Positions 11,395 to 23,965 of a stretch of DNA of 64,000 bases are shown here, piece by piece (within the stretch, counting starts at the first letter, position 1; every line of letters starts with the position of its first letter). The stretch is from contig OZ022508.1 in assembly GCA_963989385.1 (NCBI GenBank), forward strand, positions 52,615,087 to 52,679,086. The letters are read 5' to 3'. The translations under genes were made by a program, and so were the position numbers. The notes beneath the pieces were generated by a model. The model was given only the letters and a program-made list of their open reading frames with translations, did no database searches and was not told the origin of the DNA. The stretch comes from Ctena decussata (Eukaryota > Mollusca > Bivalvia > Lucinida > Lucinidae).

Positions 11395-11601
11395 GGGGAG
11401 AGTCGGGTAACTTCGGACAGCGGGTGAATTCAGACAGTGACATAATTTCCTTTATATGTCAGTTTTTTGGAACTAAAACAAAAATAAATGGCCAAACAGT
11501 GAAAATCCTGATGAGATTTTGAGCCGTCTCATCTGGATTTCCACTGTTTGCAATGGTATGTCCGAATTTACCCCCATATCCGAAGTTACCCAACTCTACC
11601 C
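11395..11601. mobile_element. GGGGAGAGTC-family MITE with TA target duplication, copy 1
   Basis: The terminal inverted repeats of about 45 bp begin GGGGAGAGTCGGGTAACTTC; the right end read inward begins GGGTAGAGTTGGGTAACTTC. TA lies on both sides (11393-11394, 11602-11603). The middle holds the palindromic core CAAACAGTG...GATGAG...CTCATC...CACTGTTTG that also occurs in the TTAA MITEs of this window. Confidence 0.88.
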
Positions 11602-11709
11602 TATACCAAAGCAGTTTCTGATAAATTATGGATTAAAACTGCTGAAACAATACGTTTGACATGAATTATTTTTCTAATGTTTAATTCTAACCTTACAAAT
11701 TAAATTCAA

Positions 11710-12970
11710 TAATAAAGAAAAGTTGTAATAATCATTAAAACGATCGGCCAGGATAAACATCAGAAAAAAACTGAATTCATTGCTTATGTTTACATTCATC
11801 TCAATCAAAACCCTGATGAAAAAAATTGAAGCTTTAAATCTTTGCACCAGTTATTTTCTGCTAACAGCAGAAGAGCGTCAATGACGTCATAACGTCGCCG
11901 ACGTCCTATCAGATTATGTAGAGGGTCATGATTTATTTTGACGTCATTTAAAGTATTGTGACGTCGCGTGGCTCAATATTATTATTGAAAATTTAACTGC
12001 ATCAGTCTATAGGGCTTTTCATTAAATACCCAAATAATGTAAAAACTGCCTCAGCTAACCTACATCTACGAATTAGGATTTGTTTGTTTTAACTGTTTCG
12101 TAATGCTTTTCGGATGGCTTCTAACAACGTCATCATCGACTTCTCAGTGGGAACGCAGACTCATCTCATTTGAGTAATTCATTTTCTGAATGGTCGTCTA
12201 CGCACAAAAAAGTAATCCCTTTTTTTCGCCAGAGAAAAATGGCGGGAAATTTTGTCAGAAACAGCCCCAAAATAATGCTCATTTGAAAAGATATGCAGTC
12301 GTGGTTTGCTGACGGACCAGATCACAATGAAATTTTATGTTTTATTATTGAAATCAGATGCATATCGGTACCTCAATGCAGTTTGCACACCCAAAACAAC
12401 GATCACAATTTGACAACTGTTTTTCAGAAAATTAAAGCCCTAAGACAGTACCCCAAAGTTATTTTGCAAAGAAAATTGTCCCAAAAACCAAATTAGATGC
12501 CATTATAACTGAACCGTAGTTCATACATTCGACCGTCTTTCAGCGAGGTATGTCTACGGGAGAAAGTCTATTTACGTTGAAAATCGATAATGAAGTTGGT
12601 CATTTTTACAGCACGTGCGTTTGTCAACACACGGACATTTTTCTGCTGGATCGACTTGAGCCAGTTGAGGAGACCAACTGTTTCTTCATTTATGGTACAG
12701 TAAAGTTTGTAATCATTTAGCATACTGTGCATTTATTAAGATTTTGCGTAAGTCTGCCTGCCTGTGATTTTTTGGGCTTCTGAATTTAGGCTCCACGCCG
12801 AGAACGAACGAGAGAAAGCAAAACAAACACACTGCCACTGGTACTCGAGTAAACCACAAAGTTTGACAAACTAAAAACATTGAGTGATTGACCGGCTGTT
12901 TTTTTAATAGTGGAACAAGAAAGAGCAAGCGGAATGATAATAAATATTTCAAGTGAAACCTACATGCTTT
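11710..12970. other. Intergenic, no gene recognised
   Basis: Several TGACGTCA-like words cluster at 11875-11970. Short open frames at 12293-12496 and 12713-13033 show no domain, splice context or codon pattern that I trust. Confidence 0.45.
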
Positions 12971-12979
12971 AGTCGAATT

Positions 12980-13140
12980 ACAGACAACTCGCCCCAAGAC
13001 AACTCGCCCCACAAAAATCTCGCCCCAAGACAAGTCGCCCCTCCTTCAGGTGACAACTCGCCCCACATTCTGAGACAACTCCCCCAGACAACTTCCCCCA
13101 AGACAACGCGCCCCACATTCTGAGACCACTCGCCCTTCTA
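12980..13140. repeat. GACAACTCGCCCC minisatellite
   Basis: About eight imperfect copies of AGACAACTCGCCCC alternate with CACATTCTG spacers, followed by a C-rich tract to about 13195. The open frames across it are low-complexity artefacts. Confidence 0.85.
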
Positions 13141-13309
13141 AAGAATTCTGTCCCGGACGACGCCCCCCGCCCCTCCCCTCCCCCCTCCCCCAACACACAC
13201 GTACCCTTTCAGAAGGCATCCCACAAAAAATACAAGAGACAGCTTGCTCTTACTCATAAATCTGTCAAAACCCTGTCCCGTTAGGCGCTAAGGGACCGAC
13301 CATTTGATA

Positions 13310-13600
13310 TTCTGGGGGGGGGGGGCGGAGGGGGGCTTTGGATATGCAAGAAAAAAAAAATAAATTAGCTCATAAGGGGATTAAAAAAAATCAGACATCG
13401 AAAACAATGAAAAAAAAAAACCTGGCTCCACCCAAAATTTCTTAAGAAAAGTCTGCAGATAATTCCATTTGAATTGAGTTTTTAAAATGTCACTGGCTTC
13501 TGGGGGCGCAGACTCCCCATATTTATAGTAATGTTTTAATATCTACAATTTATTTTTAACAGCAGCAGCACCCCCCCCCCCCACCCCATACACATATCAT
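13310..13600. repeat. Low-complexity G, A and C runs
   Basis: A G-rich run at 13313-13334 is followed by A-rich stretches and then a C run near 13571-13582. The words GGCTTCTGGGGGCG at about 13496 and 13877 are dispersed repeat pieces near the start of the following tandem array. Confidence 0.6.
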
Positions 13601-13989
13601 ATGTTCATACATTTTACCAAAAAAAAAATCCTATACAACATTCACATACATGTATCATTGATCAGCCGCATCACGAAGTAAATGTTTCTACTAAATAAAC
13701 TGAATTGCAAAAGAGTCACTAGCTTGTGGGACACAAAGCCATTATGGCAAAATAAACACTCTAAAAGGAGGCAAAATTCCTAAAAAAAAACAACCCTTTA
13801 TTTCTTTTATCATCATTCCTAGTTTTGCTCTATTTTTTCCAGTCTTAAAATTGCCATTAAAATTGGGAAATTGCTTTGGCTTCTGGGGGCGTTGCCCCCT
13901 AGACCTCCTTTGTTAACTTCTTAGCAAAGAACTTTTAGCCATTTATTAACTTGCATTCATTTATAATGTGGCTCTATCAATAAGTATTT

Positions 13990-16900
13990 ACAAGTAGCAC
14001 ATAACACTTGTGTGATAGGCTCTTGGTATTTATCAAACTTTCAAAAGTGCGAATAAAAGCATACAGGGATGTTTGCATCTGTACCATAGATGCACAGGGT
14101 AACATGCTCCAGGCACTGGTTTGCAAATGCAAACGGAATATCAGAACTTCTTTGTTAGCAAAGTTTGATTTCTATGTTCTCTCATCTGGAGGCCACAAAA
14201 TGTGAGTGAGCACCATTTATCGCACTACTCTATCTCATAAGTGGACCGAGATATTCCCAAAAATCGCATATTTTCTTCAGCTGGAAGGTAGCAGAACGTA
14301 ATTTCATAAAACCCTTTGTTAGCAAAGTTTGATTCCTATGTTCTGTCATCTAGAGGCTACAAAATGTGAGTGAGTGCCGTTTGCCGCACTAATCTATCTC
14401 ATAAGCGGACCGAGATATTCACGAAAATCTCATATTTTCTTCTGCTTGAAAGAAGCAGAACGAAATTAAAGAAACACTTTGTTAGCAAAGTTTGATTTCT
14501 ATGCCCTGTCATCTAGAGGCCACAAAATGTGAGTAAGCACCGTTTACCGCACTACTCTATCTCATAAGTGGATCTTCACAAAAATCGCACATTTTCTTCT
14601 GCTGGTAAGTAGCAGAATGAAATTTCAGAAACCCTTTGTTAGGAAAATTTGATTTCTATGTTCTGTCATCTAGAGGCCACAAAATGTGAATAAGCGCCGT
14701 TTACCATACTTCTCTATCTCGTAAGTGGCCCGAGATATTCACAAAAACTGTTTATTTTGTTCAGCTGGGAAGTAGCAGAACGAAATTAAAGAAACAATTT
14801 GTTAGCAAAGATTGATTTCTATGTTCTGTTATCTAGAGGCCTCAAAATGTGAGTGAGCACCGTTAACCGCACTGCTCTATCTCATACGAGGACCGATATA
14901 ATCACAAAAATCGCATATTTTCTTCTGCTGGAAAGTAGCAGAACGAAATCAAAGAAATTCTTTCTGAGCAAAGTTTGATTTCTATCTTCTGTCATCTGGA
15001 GGCCACATTTCAGAAACCCTTTGTTAGGAAAGTTTGATTTCTATGTTCTGTCATGTAGAGGCCACAAAATGTAAGTGAGCACCGTTCACCGCACTACTCT
15101 ATCTCATAAGTCGACCGAGATATTCACAAAATCGCACATTTTCTTCTGCTGGAAAGTAGCAAAACCAAATTTCAGAAACCCTGTTTTAGCAAAGTTTGAT
15201 TTGTATGTTCTTTCATCCGGAGGCCACAAAATGTGAGTGAGCGCCATTTGCCGCACTACTCTATCTCATAAGTTGACCGAGATATTAAAATAAATCGCAT
15301 ATTTTCTTCTGCTGGAAAGTAGCAGAACAAAATTTCAGAATCCTTTTGTTAGCAAAGTTTGATTTTTATGTTCTATCTTCTAGAGACCACACGATGTGAG
15401 TGAGCGCCGTTTTCCGCACTACTCTATCTCATAAGTGGACCGAGATATTTACAAAACTCGCACAAATTCTCTTCTGCTGGAAAGTAGCAGAACGAAATTT
15501 CAGAAAGCCTTCGTGAGCAAAGTTTGATTTCTATATTTAATCATCTCGCCACAAAATGTGAGTGAACACCGTTTACCGCACTACTCCATCTCATATGTGG
15601 ACCGAGATATTCACAAAAATCGCATATTTTCTTCTGCTGGAAAGTAGCAGAACGAAATTTCAGAAACCCTTTGTTAGCAAAGTATGATTTCTATTTTCTG
15701 TCATCTGGTGGCTACAAAATGTGAGTTAGCGCCGTTTACCGCACTAGTCTATCTCATAAGTGGACCGAGATATTAAAAAAAATCGCATATTTTCTTCTGC
15801 CGGAAAGTAGCAGAACGAAATTTCAGAAACCCTTTATGAGCAAAGTTTGATTTCTATGTTCTATCATCTAGAAATCAGAAAATATGAGTGAGCACTGTGT
15901 ACCGCACTACTCTATCTCATAAGAGGACCGATATATTCACAAAAATCCCATATTTTCTTCTGCTGGAAAGTATCAGAACGAAATTAAAGAAACCCTTCGT
16001 GAGCAAAACTTGATTTCTCTTTTCTGTCATCTAGAGGTCATAAAATGTAAGTGAGCACCGTTTATCGCACTTCTTTATCTCAAAAGTGGACCGAGATATT
16101 CACAAAAATCGCATATTTTCTTCTGCTGGAAGGAAGCAGAACGAAATTTCAGAAACATTTTGTTAGCAAAGTTTGACTTCTAAGTTCTGTCATCTGGTGG
16201 CCACAAAATGTGAGTGGCGCCGTTTTCCGCACTACTCTTTCTCATAAGAGGACCAATATATTCACAAAAATCGCATATTTTCTGCTGCTGGAAAGAAGCA
16301 GAACGAAATTTCAGAAACCCTTTGTGAGCAAAGTTTGATTTCTATGTTCTGTCATCTAGAGACCACACAATGTGAGTGAGCACCGATTTCCGCACTACTC
16401 TATCTCATAAATGGATCGAGATATTAACAAAAATTGCATATTTTCTTCTGCTGGAAAGTAGCAGAACGAAATCAAAGAAACCCTTCGTGAGCAAAATTTG
16501 TTTTCTATATTCTGTCATCTGGAGGCCACAAAATGTGAGTGAGCGCCGTTTCCGCACTACTCTATCTCATAAGTAGAACGAGATATTCACAAAAATCGCA
16601 TAATTTCTTTTGATGGAAAGTAGCAGAACGAAATTTCAGAAACCCTTTGTTTGATTTCTATGTTCGGTCATCTAGAGGCCACAAAATGTAAGTTAGCTAC
16701 GTTTACTGCACTTCTCTATCTCATAAGTGGATCGAGATATTCACAAAAATCGCATATTTTCTTCGGCTGAAAAGTAGCAGAACGAAATTTCAGAAACTCT
16801 TGGTGAACAAAGTTTGATTTCTATGTTCTTTCATCTGGATGCCACAAAATGTTGGTAAGCACCGTTTACAGCACTACTCTATCTCATTAGTGAACCGAGA

Positions 16901-17760
16901 TATTCACAAAAATTGCATATTTTCTTCTGCCGGACAGATGCAAAACGAAATTTCAGAAACCCTTTGTTAGCAGAGTTTGATTTCTATGTTCTGTCATCTG
17001 GAGGCTACAAAATGTGACTGAGCACCGTTTACCGCACTTCTCTATCTCATAAGAGGACCAAGATATTCACAAAAATCGCATATTTTCTTCTGCTGGAAAG
17101 TAGCAAAACAAAACTTCAGAAACCCTTTGTAAGCAAAGTTTAATTTCTATGCCCTGTCATCTAGAGACCACAAAATGTGAGTAAGCACCGTTTACCGCAC
17201 TACTCTTTCTTAATCGTGGACCAAGATATTCACAAAAATCGCATATTTTCTTCTGCTGGAAAGTAGCATAACGAAATTTCAGAAACCCTTTGTGACCAAA
17301 GTTTGATTTATATGTTCTATCATCTAAAGATCAGAAAATGTGAGTGAGCACCGTTTTCCGCACTACTCTATCTCATAAGTGGACCGAGATATTCACAAAA
17401 ATCGCATATTTTCTTCTGCTGGAAAATAGCAGAACGAAATTTCAGAAACCCTTTGTTAGCAAAGTTTGATTTCTATGTTCTGTCATCTGGTGGCCACAAA
17501 ATGTGAGTGAGCGCCGTTTACCGCACTACTCTATCTCATAAGTCGTTTCTTCTTAGTGACAAAGCCCCTTGAGAAGACGGATACGGGACTTCAAATTCCT
17601 TCCATATATAAGAATTTCAATTTCCTCGTATCAGCTTTTTTTGAGATTCGCAGCTACCAGAGCATGTTACGGACGGACAGACTACAGACAGGCAAGCCAA
17701 AATGCCCCTTAACCAAACCAGTTTGCTCATTAACGGTTTGGCAGCTGGGGACATAATAAA
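13990..17760. repeat. 163-bp tandem array, about 21 copies
   Basis: From about 14140 to 17545 the unit is about 163 bp, with recurring words GCAAAGTTTGATTTCTATGT, GGCCACAAAATGTGAGTGAG, CCGCACTACTCTATCTCATA and CGCATATTTTCTTCTGCTGG. Copies differ by scattered substitutions and a few truncated units (for example near 15000 and 16640). The right edge (17667-17760) has an ACGGACGGACAG-type tract and then CTGGGGACATAATAAA, the same kind of terminus as the 180-bp element ending at 52660. Open frames inside are artefacts. Confidence 0.9.
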
Positions 17761-18546
17761 TCGTCAGTAAAAATGAGTGGGGCTCGAGGGAGGTGTACAC
17801 TTCACTCGACCATCACTCAATACTCAACACGCAAGACTTAGTGAGATTTAAGAATACGAAACTTCTGAGTCGCTCAAAAAATGAGTGAATTCAGGGATTA
17901 CATCTGGGCCCAGGTTCACAATCATTCCTTAATTTAAGGTAGAACTTAACTATTTAAGGTCCAAGTCATACCTTTACTAAGGAGTGTCTTTAATAGTGCG
18001 TCTGTACAACACCTTAAACACCACCTTAACTAAGGTGGCGTCTTCGGAAAATTATACGGGGTCATACGGAAACTCTGACGGAAATGAGCGAGAGATTACG
18101 TATTTTGTGTTTGATGTCAGCGGCAATTTATGTTCCCGCGGACTGTCAAAACTAACATTTTTAGTCCGTTCTTTAAATATTCGGTATTAAAACGCTGACA
18201 AATGAGTTTTTGCCTTAAAAACTGACATGATGGCAAGTAAAGATCAACAGATCACACTGATAGCGAGCAAGGCTTGAACGTTACTCTCTTTCTCTCTCTC
18301 CTCTCTCTCTCTCTCTCTTACATTGTGGAGACGTTGCTGAAAACTTTCAACGTAGTATTCTCGCTAAACAGAGGTCCTGGAACTATATAATAAATTTGCA
18401 CAAAAAACAAAACAAAACAAAAACATGTTGACGCAGTTTGTACTGGAGCTGTCGCTGGAGCGGACTTTTGTGCGTATGTGGCAGGGGTGCGTGTGTGTGT
18501 GTGATGGGGGGGGGGGGGGGGGAGTTTCGTGCTGCATGCAATTTGA

Positions 18547-18821
18547 TTGATTGATTGATTGAGTTGATGCTTAACGTCCACGGTAAACAGCTATAGTCAA
18601 GTCGGGACGGTCAGTTAACCTAACCACACTATTCCTGGGCAGGCTTAGACCTCCTAAGCGGTTAACCAGTACTAAGTGCACATACTTTCGCCAGTAACTG
18701 ACAACTGTCCTTCTTGAATCAGCGGAAGGAGAAACGAAAGTATGTGGCCAGACCGGGTTTCGAACCCAGGACCCCTGACTTATGAGTCAGGTGCCCTACC
18801 GATTGCGCTACACGGCCCGGC
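18547..18821 (-). mobile_element. tRNA-derived SINE, full length, 13-bp target duplication
   Basis: The minus strand starts with a tRNA-like head: A box TAGCGCAATCGG (18799-18810), then a stem around CTCATAA, then B box GGTTCGAAACC (18756-18766). It ends in a (TCAA)n tail. The direct repeat GCATGCAATTTGA flanks it exactly (18534-18546 and 18822-18834). The anticodon arm has an irregular loop, so this is not a functional tRNA-Met gene. A truncated relative lies at 47345. Confidence 0.9.
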
Positions 18822-19182
18822 GCATGCAATTTGAAGGTGGACGATTGCCATGGGAAAAAAGCTACGACGACTGCCTTATATATGGGCGAATGTATGTACT
18901 TGCAGTTTTACCTCTGCGGCGTATTTTAGAACTGGATGCGGGATGTTCCTTATATTTCAAGCTATAGTTTTACTAGTTTCAAAAGGCAGAGTCACCTGTT
19001 GGTTAGATAATCTAAATCTGAATTCGATCGCGAAAACATACGTCTGGCCAATAGTATATCTGATCCTGCTCAGCTAACGCAATCTGAGTATGAAGATGCC
19101 TAGGCGGCATTTGTAAGTGTGAGCGTGAGAATTGCAAAGAGAATGCTGCATGCTTACACGATGCATATACGGACGTGATATA

Positions 19183-20245
19183 CACTGAGCCACTTTAGTT
19201 ACGCACCACTTTCTCATTGCCCATATTTGTAGCCCATAACTGCTTACAATAAAAAATTCTAGCAGAATACAACCATTGATGACTTGTCTAATAGATGACT
19301 ATCAAAATTTTGCGAAATCGCTGGAGTGTATCCGCAAACTTTGCTGAGAGCTTATTTTGGCAATAATGCACGTGAAGCATAATCGGTCGTTCTTTTAGTT
19401 TGGAATTAGCATTGAACTTCATCTTTGGGGATAGTCTTTTTAGAAAAACGCCTAAGATTTAGAGCTTTCAAGTGGCAAGCCAATTTTATTTTGGCAGAGT
19501 TACAATACACGTTCACTTTTTAAAATAATTTTACATTTGACGTCAATTTAACGTCAGTTTCGATCACCAATATTTTTATATCATTAATTGTGATGACAGT
19601 AACACCGTTGACAACATCAAAGTAAATAAAACTAAAACACAATTGAAAATTGACTCATTTCTGAACCCTCAGAGTACCGACGTCAAGACTAACGTCAAAG
19701 TCATAACGTAGAATTTTCAACAATGTTTGCATGAAAATTAAAAAAAGAGCATGTGTTTGTTTGCGAGGAAGTTATTGTGTTTGTTTGCGAGGAAGTTATT
19801 GTAGAAGTATTTCGAACAATTGTTTACAAAACAGCACCAACTGTCATAGTAGCTTTTGAAAACAAACAAAAAAAAATCCGTTTTCAACGTGTCACCGCAA
19901 AGTAAGCGGTGGAAAAGTATGACAGTATTCGCAGCAATTTGGCGGCCTTTCATATCATAGGAAATTTAATTGTTCCAACAGACACTGTCCGAAAAAGTTG
20001 TGTTTAAAATATCTCCTCGCGGTGCGAATTCCGGTTAAATTGGTACCGTTGCGAATTCTAATTTGGTTGGTACTACTCTTTTTTGTTCGACAACCTTTTG
20101 GTTTGTTTCCCGACAGACACCATTTTTTCAGGATTTATGCACAAATAAGTGATTTTTAGCGAGTAGTATTGAATTTAAAAAGAAATCAATTGTTTATTTA
20201 CAATTGAGGGTTTCATAAGTGGTGTGTAACTAAAGTGGCTCAGTG
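19183..20245. mobile_element. Non-autonomous Tc1/mariner-like element
   Basis: The TIRs begin CACTGAGCCACTTTAGTTAC at both ends (perfect over 20 bp) and are flanked by TA (19181-19182 and 20246-20247). The length is 1,063 bp. No DDE transposase frame is present; the longest open frame (19738-19953, minus) contains a short duplicated word and no domain. TGACGTCA-like words occur inside near 19539-19700. Confidence 0.8.
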
Positions 20246-20347
20246 TACGTACCTTCTGGTTTCGTACACTGGGACCGTGGTCTCATAATTGAATGATTTT
20301 ATATTAAAGAGCCTCTATCTTTGAACACAAACATCTTTTCATGTGCA

Positions 20348-20352
<5 letters not shown>

Positions 20353-20388
<36 letters not shown>

Positions 20389-20412
20389 CAATCACAGAGA
20401 GAGAGAGAGAGA
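20353..20412. repeat. (GA)n microsatellite
   Basis: About 17 GA units, a short break, then about 8 more. Confidence 0.9.
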
Positions 20413-20694
20413 TTCACTTTGTCAAAGTTGACAAACTATCCACAATCTTTAAAGAGCTTGAACTACCCAGGCGCATATTATAGGTGATTTTTTGGCAATA
20501 CCATTATTATTATTACCAATATACGCCAAAGTTTACATATAATGTTTATACCCCAGCTATATACGAAGTATGACAAGGGGCATATAGATTTTGCCTGTTG
20601 CCTGTTCGTCCGTCAGTCAACCAGTATGTTAGCATTTGCGTTAGCGTTTTTGAGATCCACATCCTTTCTTGGATTTGGTTTGTATTTGGCATAA

Positions 20695-20893
20695 TGATGG
20701 ATAGATGGATGACGCGATTTTACGTCCTTTTTAACACTATTTCAGTTATATCAGGACGATGGGTGAATCATAATGAAAGGCAGTGTGCAATGGAACCCCG
20801 TTTACGGTTGAAAAGATTCACGCCTCCAGCCGGGCTCGAACCCGGGACCGCTAGACCAGCACTTAACATACAGAGCTACTGGGCTCCATAATT
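20695..20893 (-). mobile_element. tRNA-derived SINE, second family, copy 1
   Basis: The minus strand reads a tRNA-like head with AGTAGCTCTGTATGTTAAG as A-box region and GGGTTCGAGCCC as B box (complement near 20832-20843). A body follows, and the (CATC)n-like tail is at 20695-20712. A second copy lies at 56522-56738. Confidence 0.72.
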
Positions 20894-21239
20894 CGAAATA
20901 TAAATATCCATATTATAAAACAGCATAATATTGGATATGATGCAATGATAGCTTTTTAATATTTTCTAGAATATAAAGCTCTTTAATGAATTAATTATTC
21001 ATTTATTTTTACATTTAAAAGAGTCGTTCGCCATTGTTTACACATATATAAGGAGTTGAGGAGTTCCTTAAAAAGTTAAAGTTGATACGGACCAACCTTA
21101 AATATTTTAAGATTTTTCCTTAAGTTAAGGAATACCTTAGCGCTAAGGTGCTGTCAAGACCCATTTTTAACTACTTTAAGGTAAAACCTTACTTTAAGGT
21201 ATCCCTTATCTCTTAAGGTGTGATTGTGAAACTGGGCCC

Positions 21240-23310
21240 TGGAGTGTGAGCGACGTTCTAGAAATCAGGCGTTAAAATTGTGATGTGTTGTGGTCACACT
21301 GACAAACAATATTAATGCCTTACTGACATTGGAAATGACTGGATTTCAAACTCGTCCGAGATTTTATAGCTATATTTTCCATCTTGGGTATACATATATA
21401 AGCGCATGTTTCCCATAGATTCTCTTAAAGATTGTCTCCCTCGTGTATTTCGTGTTTTCAGAAACAAATATTTTAATAAAATTTCGTTAGACTATATGAA
21501 ATAGTCTCATAATTAGCCGTAAAAGTTTTGAGAAAATGTCTGTTTATTCGATAAATGTGGAATGAAAAATAATCTTCAAATTAAAAAGCAAATTACCTAT
21601 TTCCTCACGGCCTGTAAGAAAATCGATTTTGACCACGTGTGTCATGTGATCATGTAGAGGTATTTTTGTTATTTGTGCACGTGATTGTGACGTATGAATA
21701 AATTATATTTGTCCAATAATGCGACTTCAACCGAGGCCCGCGATTGTATAAAAAAATATATTTATTTTTGTTTAAAGTCACTTTTATCAAATATCATTAT
21801 CTAAACTCTAATTCAAAAGTATAGTTAGACAATGTCGGAGGTATTGCATGAAATATTTCATCAAATCATTTTTGTTATAATTATAAAGGGAGTAAATCTT
21901 TAAAGAAAAAAAGACAAAACAAAACAAAAACAAAACCGGAGATGTATGTGCTACATGTATATTGTTTGCACGAGCAAACAGGGGGTCTTTTCCATAGATA
22001 TTGATGAAACTTGGCCATATTGTGGTCGACGGATGGACAACCGTTCTTCTAACTTTCATTATGAAGCCAAATGCGTTCCGGCATCAACACCAATGCTTAG
22101 CTTTGTAAAACATCAAATTTAAATTAATTAGAGTAAGCAATACACAGAGCGAGCAGAGAAATCAATGCCCCAAACATTTACATTTTTGAGAGAAAATAAT
22201 GCTTCTTTTAATGATTATAAAAGCAGTAGTATCGTATTCGCCAAAACATTTAACTTAAATTGGTGAACATGTAATTGGTGTAACAGAAATACTGACAACA
22301 GATCATAACGATTTGTTTTTTTTTACTTCACAAAATGTGTTTCTCACACACATGCACGTTTGTGCTGGCTTTGTGCAGTTGTTACTCAAATTTAAACTAA
22401 ACTTGCTAATTTCATGCTGATCAATCAGGACAGAATACATTAACTTCCACAAAAAGTTAGAATTGAATTGTAATTATCTCCAATGATCTTGTTACATTTG
22501 CTTTTTCAGCACGCTTAACCTTTGGCGAGGAACGTATATATAAATGTCAGACGAAACAGTGCACGAAATAGGATTATTTTGCACAGAGAATATATGCCTT
22601 GTTAAAAAATTAACCAATTCTTTCATATTAATATAACAGAATGAAAGTAATCTCACACATCCTTGCAAGGGTTGTGGGGTGGAGGGGGGCTTTCGAATTT
22701 ACTAACACTGCTGGGACCACTTTAAGAACAGAAATGAAATCCATGTAGTAATGTATACCAAGTCTCCGAAGCTTTTGTATTGGTTCTATAGATGCAACGT
22801 CAATGTCCTGTGGATCTGACAATGTATATCAGTGATCATAATGGAAAAGAAGAAACTCTAGCTGACAGTTTGGAAGGGAATAATTTAAATGACGTATGTC
22901 GCGTGAATTGACCTTTATCAATGTGCGCAGGTCAGCGTGTGCATCAGCGCAAGCAGATCAGTCTTACCTTTTGTCAGTTTAAAAACATTTAGGCTAATAG
23001 GCTGCAGACGTACGTGATCTAAGGTACCTTTCACGTGACGCCAATATACGAGGGATGATCAAACAAAACGTGGACGTTTGCTGTACTATTTTTATTATTG
23101 ACAGTGTAAACTCATCAAAGTTGCAGTAGATATAGATTCAACTTTACTTTATCCAGTGATGTATTTAATTTACCATTCTAAGTTCGGGATGTTGTCTATA
23201 TGGGTCGTCATAGTAACCTTATGACGGTTCTGCGGAGCACAGTAAAAAATTGCCTTATTAATTCGAATTGTTTTGTTTTATCTTTGGCTATGTCTATGTT
23301 TGAGAAAAGT
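21240..23310. other. Intergenic, no gene recognised
   Basis: The stretch is AT-rich without clear repeats. The longest suggestive frame is on the minus strand at 22628-22822, preceded by an AG that could serve as acceptor, but no family is recognisable and no donor is convincing. Confidence 0.45.
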
Positions 23311-23319
23311 TATTTAAAG

Positions 23320-23665
23320 ACACTAAAGATACACTCCCGTGGTGTAAATCGTTAAGGCTCCTTATTCTAGCATTGAAAAGTATGGATCAAATAGGTTTTG
23401 TCTCTTACGATACACTCCCGGGTGTAAATCGTTAGGTGTTTTAATAATATTTCCCTTATTTAGCATTGAAAAGTATTTATCAAGTAGGTTTCCTCTCTAA
23501 AGGGTAAATCGTCAGGAGTTTAAGTAATATTTTCTCTCTTCAGCATTGAAAGGTATGCATGTATCAAATAGGTTTCCTCTCTAAAGATACACTCCCGGGT
23601 GCAAATAATTAGGAGATTAAGTAATGCTTTCCTTATGCAGCATTGAAAGGTATGTATGGCTAGAA
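23320..23665. repeat. ~90-bp tandem repeat, four copies
   Basis: The units share GATACACTCCCGGGTGTAAA, TTAGCATTGAAAAGTAT and ATCAAATAGGTTTCCTCTCT. The third copy lacks part of the CACTCCCGG segment. Confidence 0.8.
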
Positions 23666-23965
23666 AGGCGATCATAATACAATCGCACAATGTGAGCTTT
23701 TTTAACCCTCTTCAGACCAGAGCCCTGTTTAGGAAACAAATGAAAACAGTGAAGACCAAGTTCAGGCGCTGATCAGGATCAATACTATTTTCTAACAGAA
23801 CGTTCTATATAAAATACAATCAAAGTGAATACATTCACCAGAAACCCCTCACTAAAATCAGGAATGGACTCATCTGAATAAACATTGAGGATGGACAATC
23901 CCACTGGTCAAAACAGGAGGCGGGTTGATGGGGGGGGGGGAGGGGGGGGAGGGGGGGGGGGGTTG

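Larger units (their letters stand above)
17906..21239. mobile_element. 3.3-kb TIR-bounded unit, nested
   Basis: The left end GGGCCCAGGTTCACAATC and the right end (read inward GGGCCCAGTTTCACAATC) are inverted repeats. Both continue into arrays of CCTTAA/TTAAGG words (17935-18030 and 21060-21225). No transposase frame was seen. Inside sit a SINE (18547-18821), a Tc1-like element (19183-20245), GA microsatellites and a second SINE (20695-20893), so the original element was much shorter. It could also be two independent, oppositely oriented solo ends. Confidence 0.6.

Noticed and set aside
18747..18820. tRNA-Met-like gene (CAT in the anticodon position, minus strand)
   Set aside because: The anticodon loop is irregular and the acceptor stem imperfect. 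A SINE body, (TCAA)n tail and 13-bp target duplication follow, so it is a SINE head.
22628..22822. Minus-strand frame SDPQDIDVASIEPIQKLRRL as possible exon
   Set aside because: It reads like protein and has an AG upstream, but no family is recognised, no good donor is present and there are no partner exons nearby.
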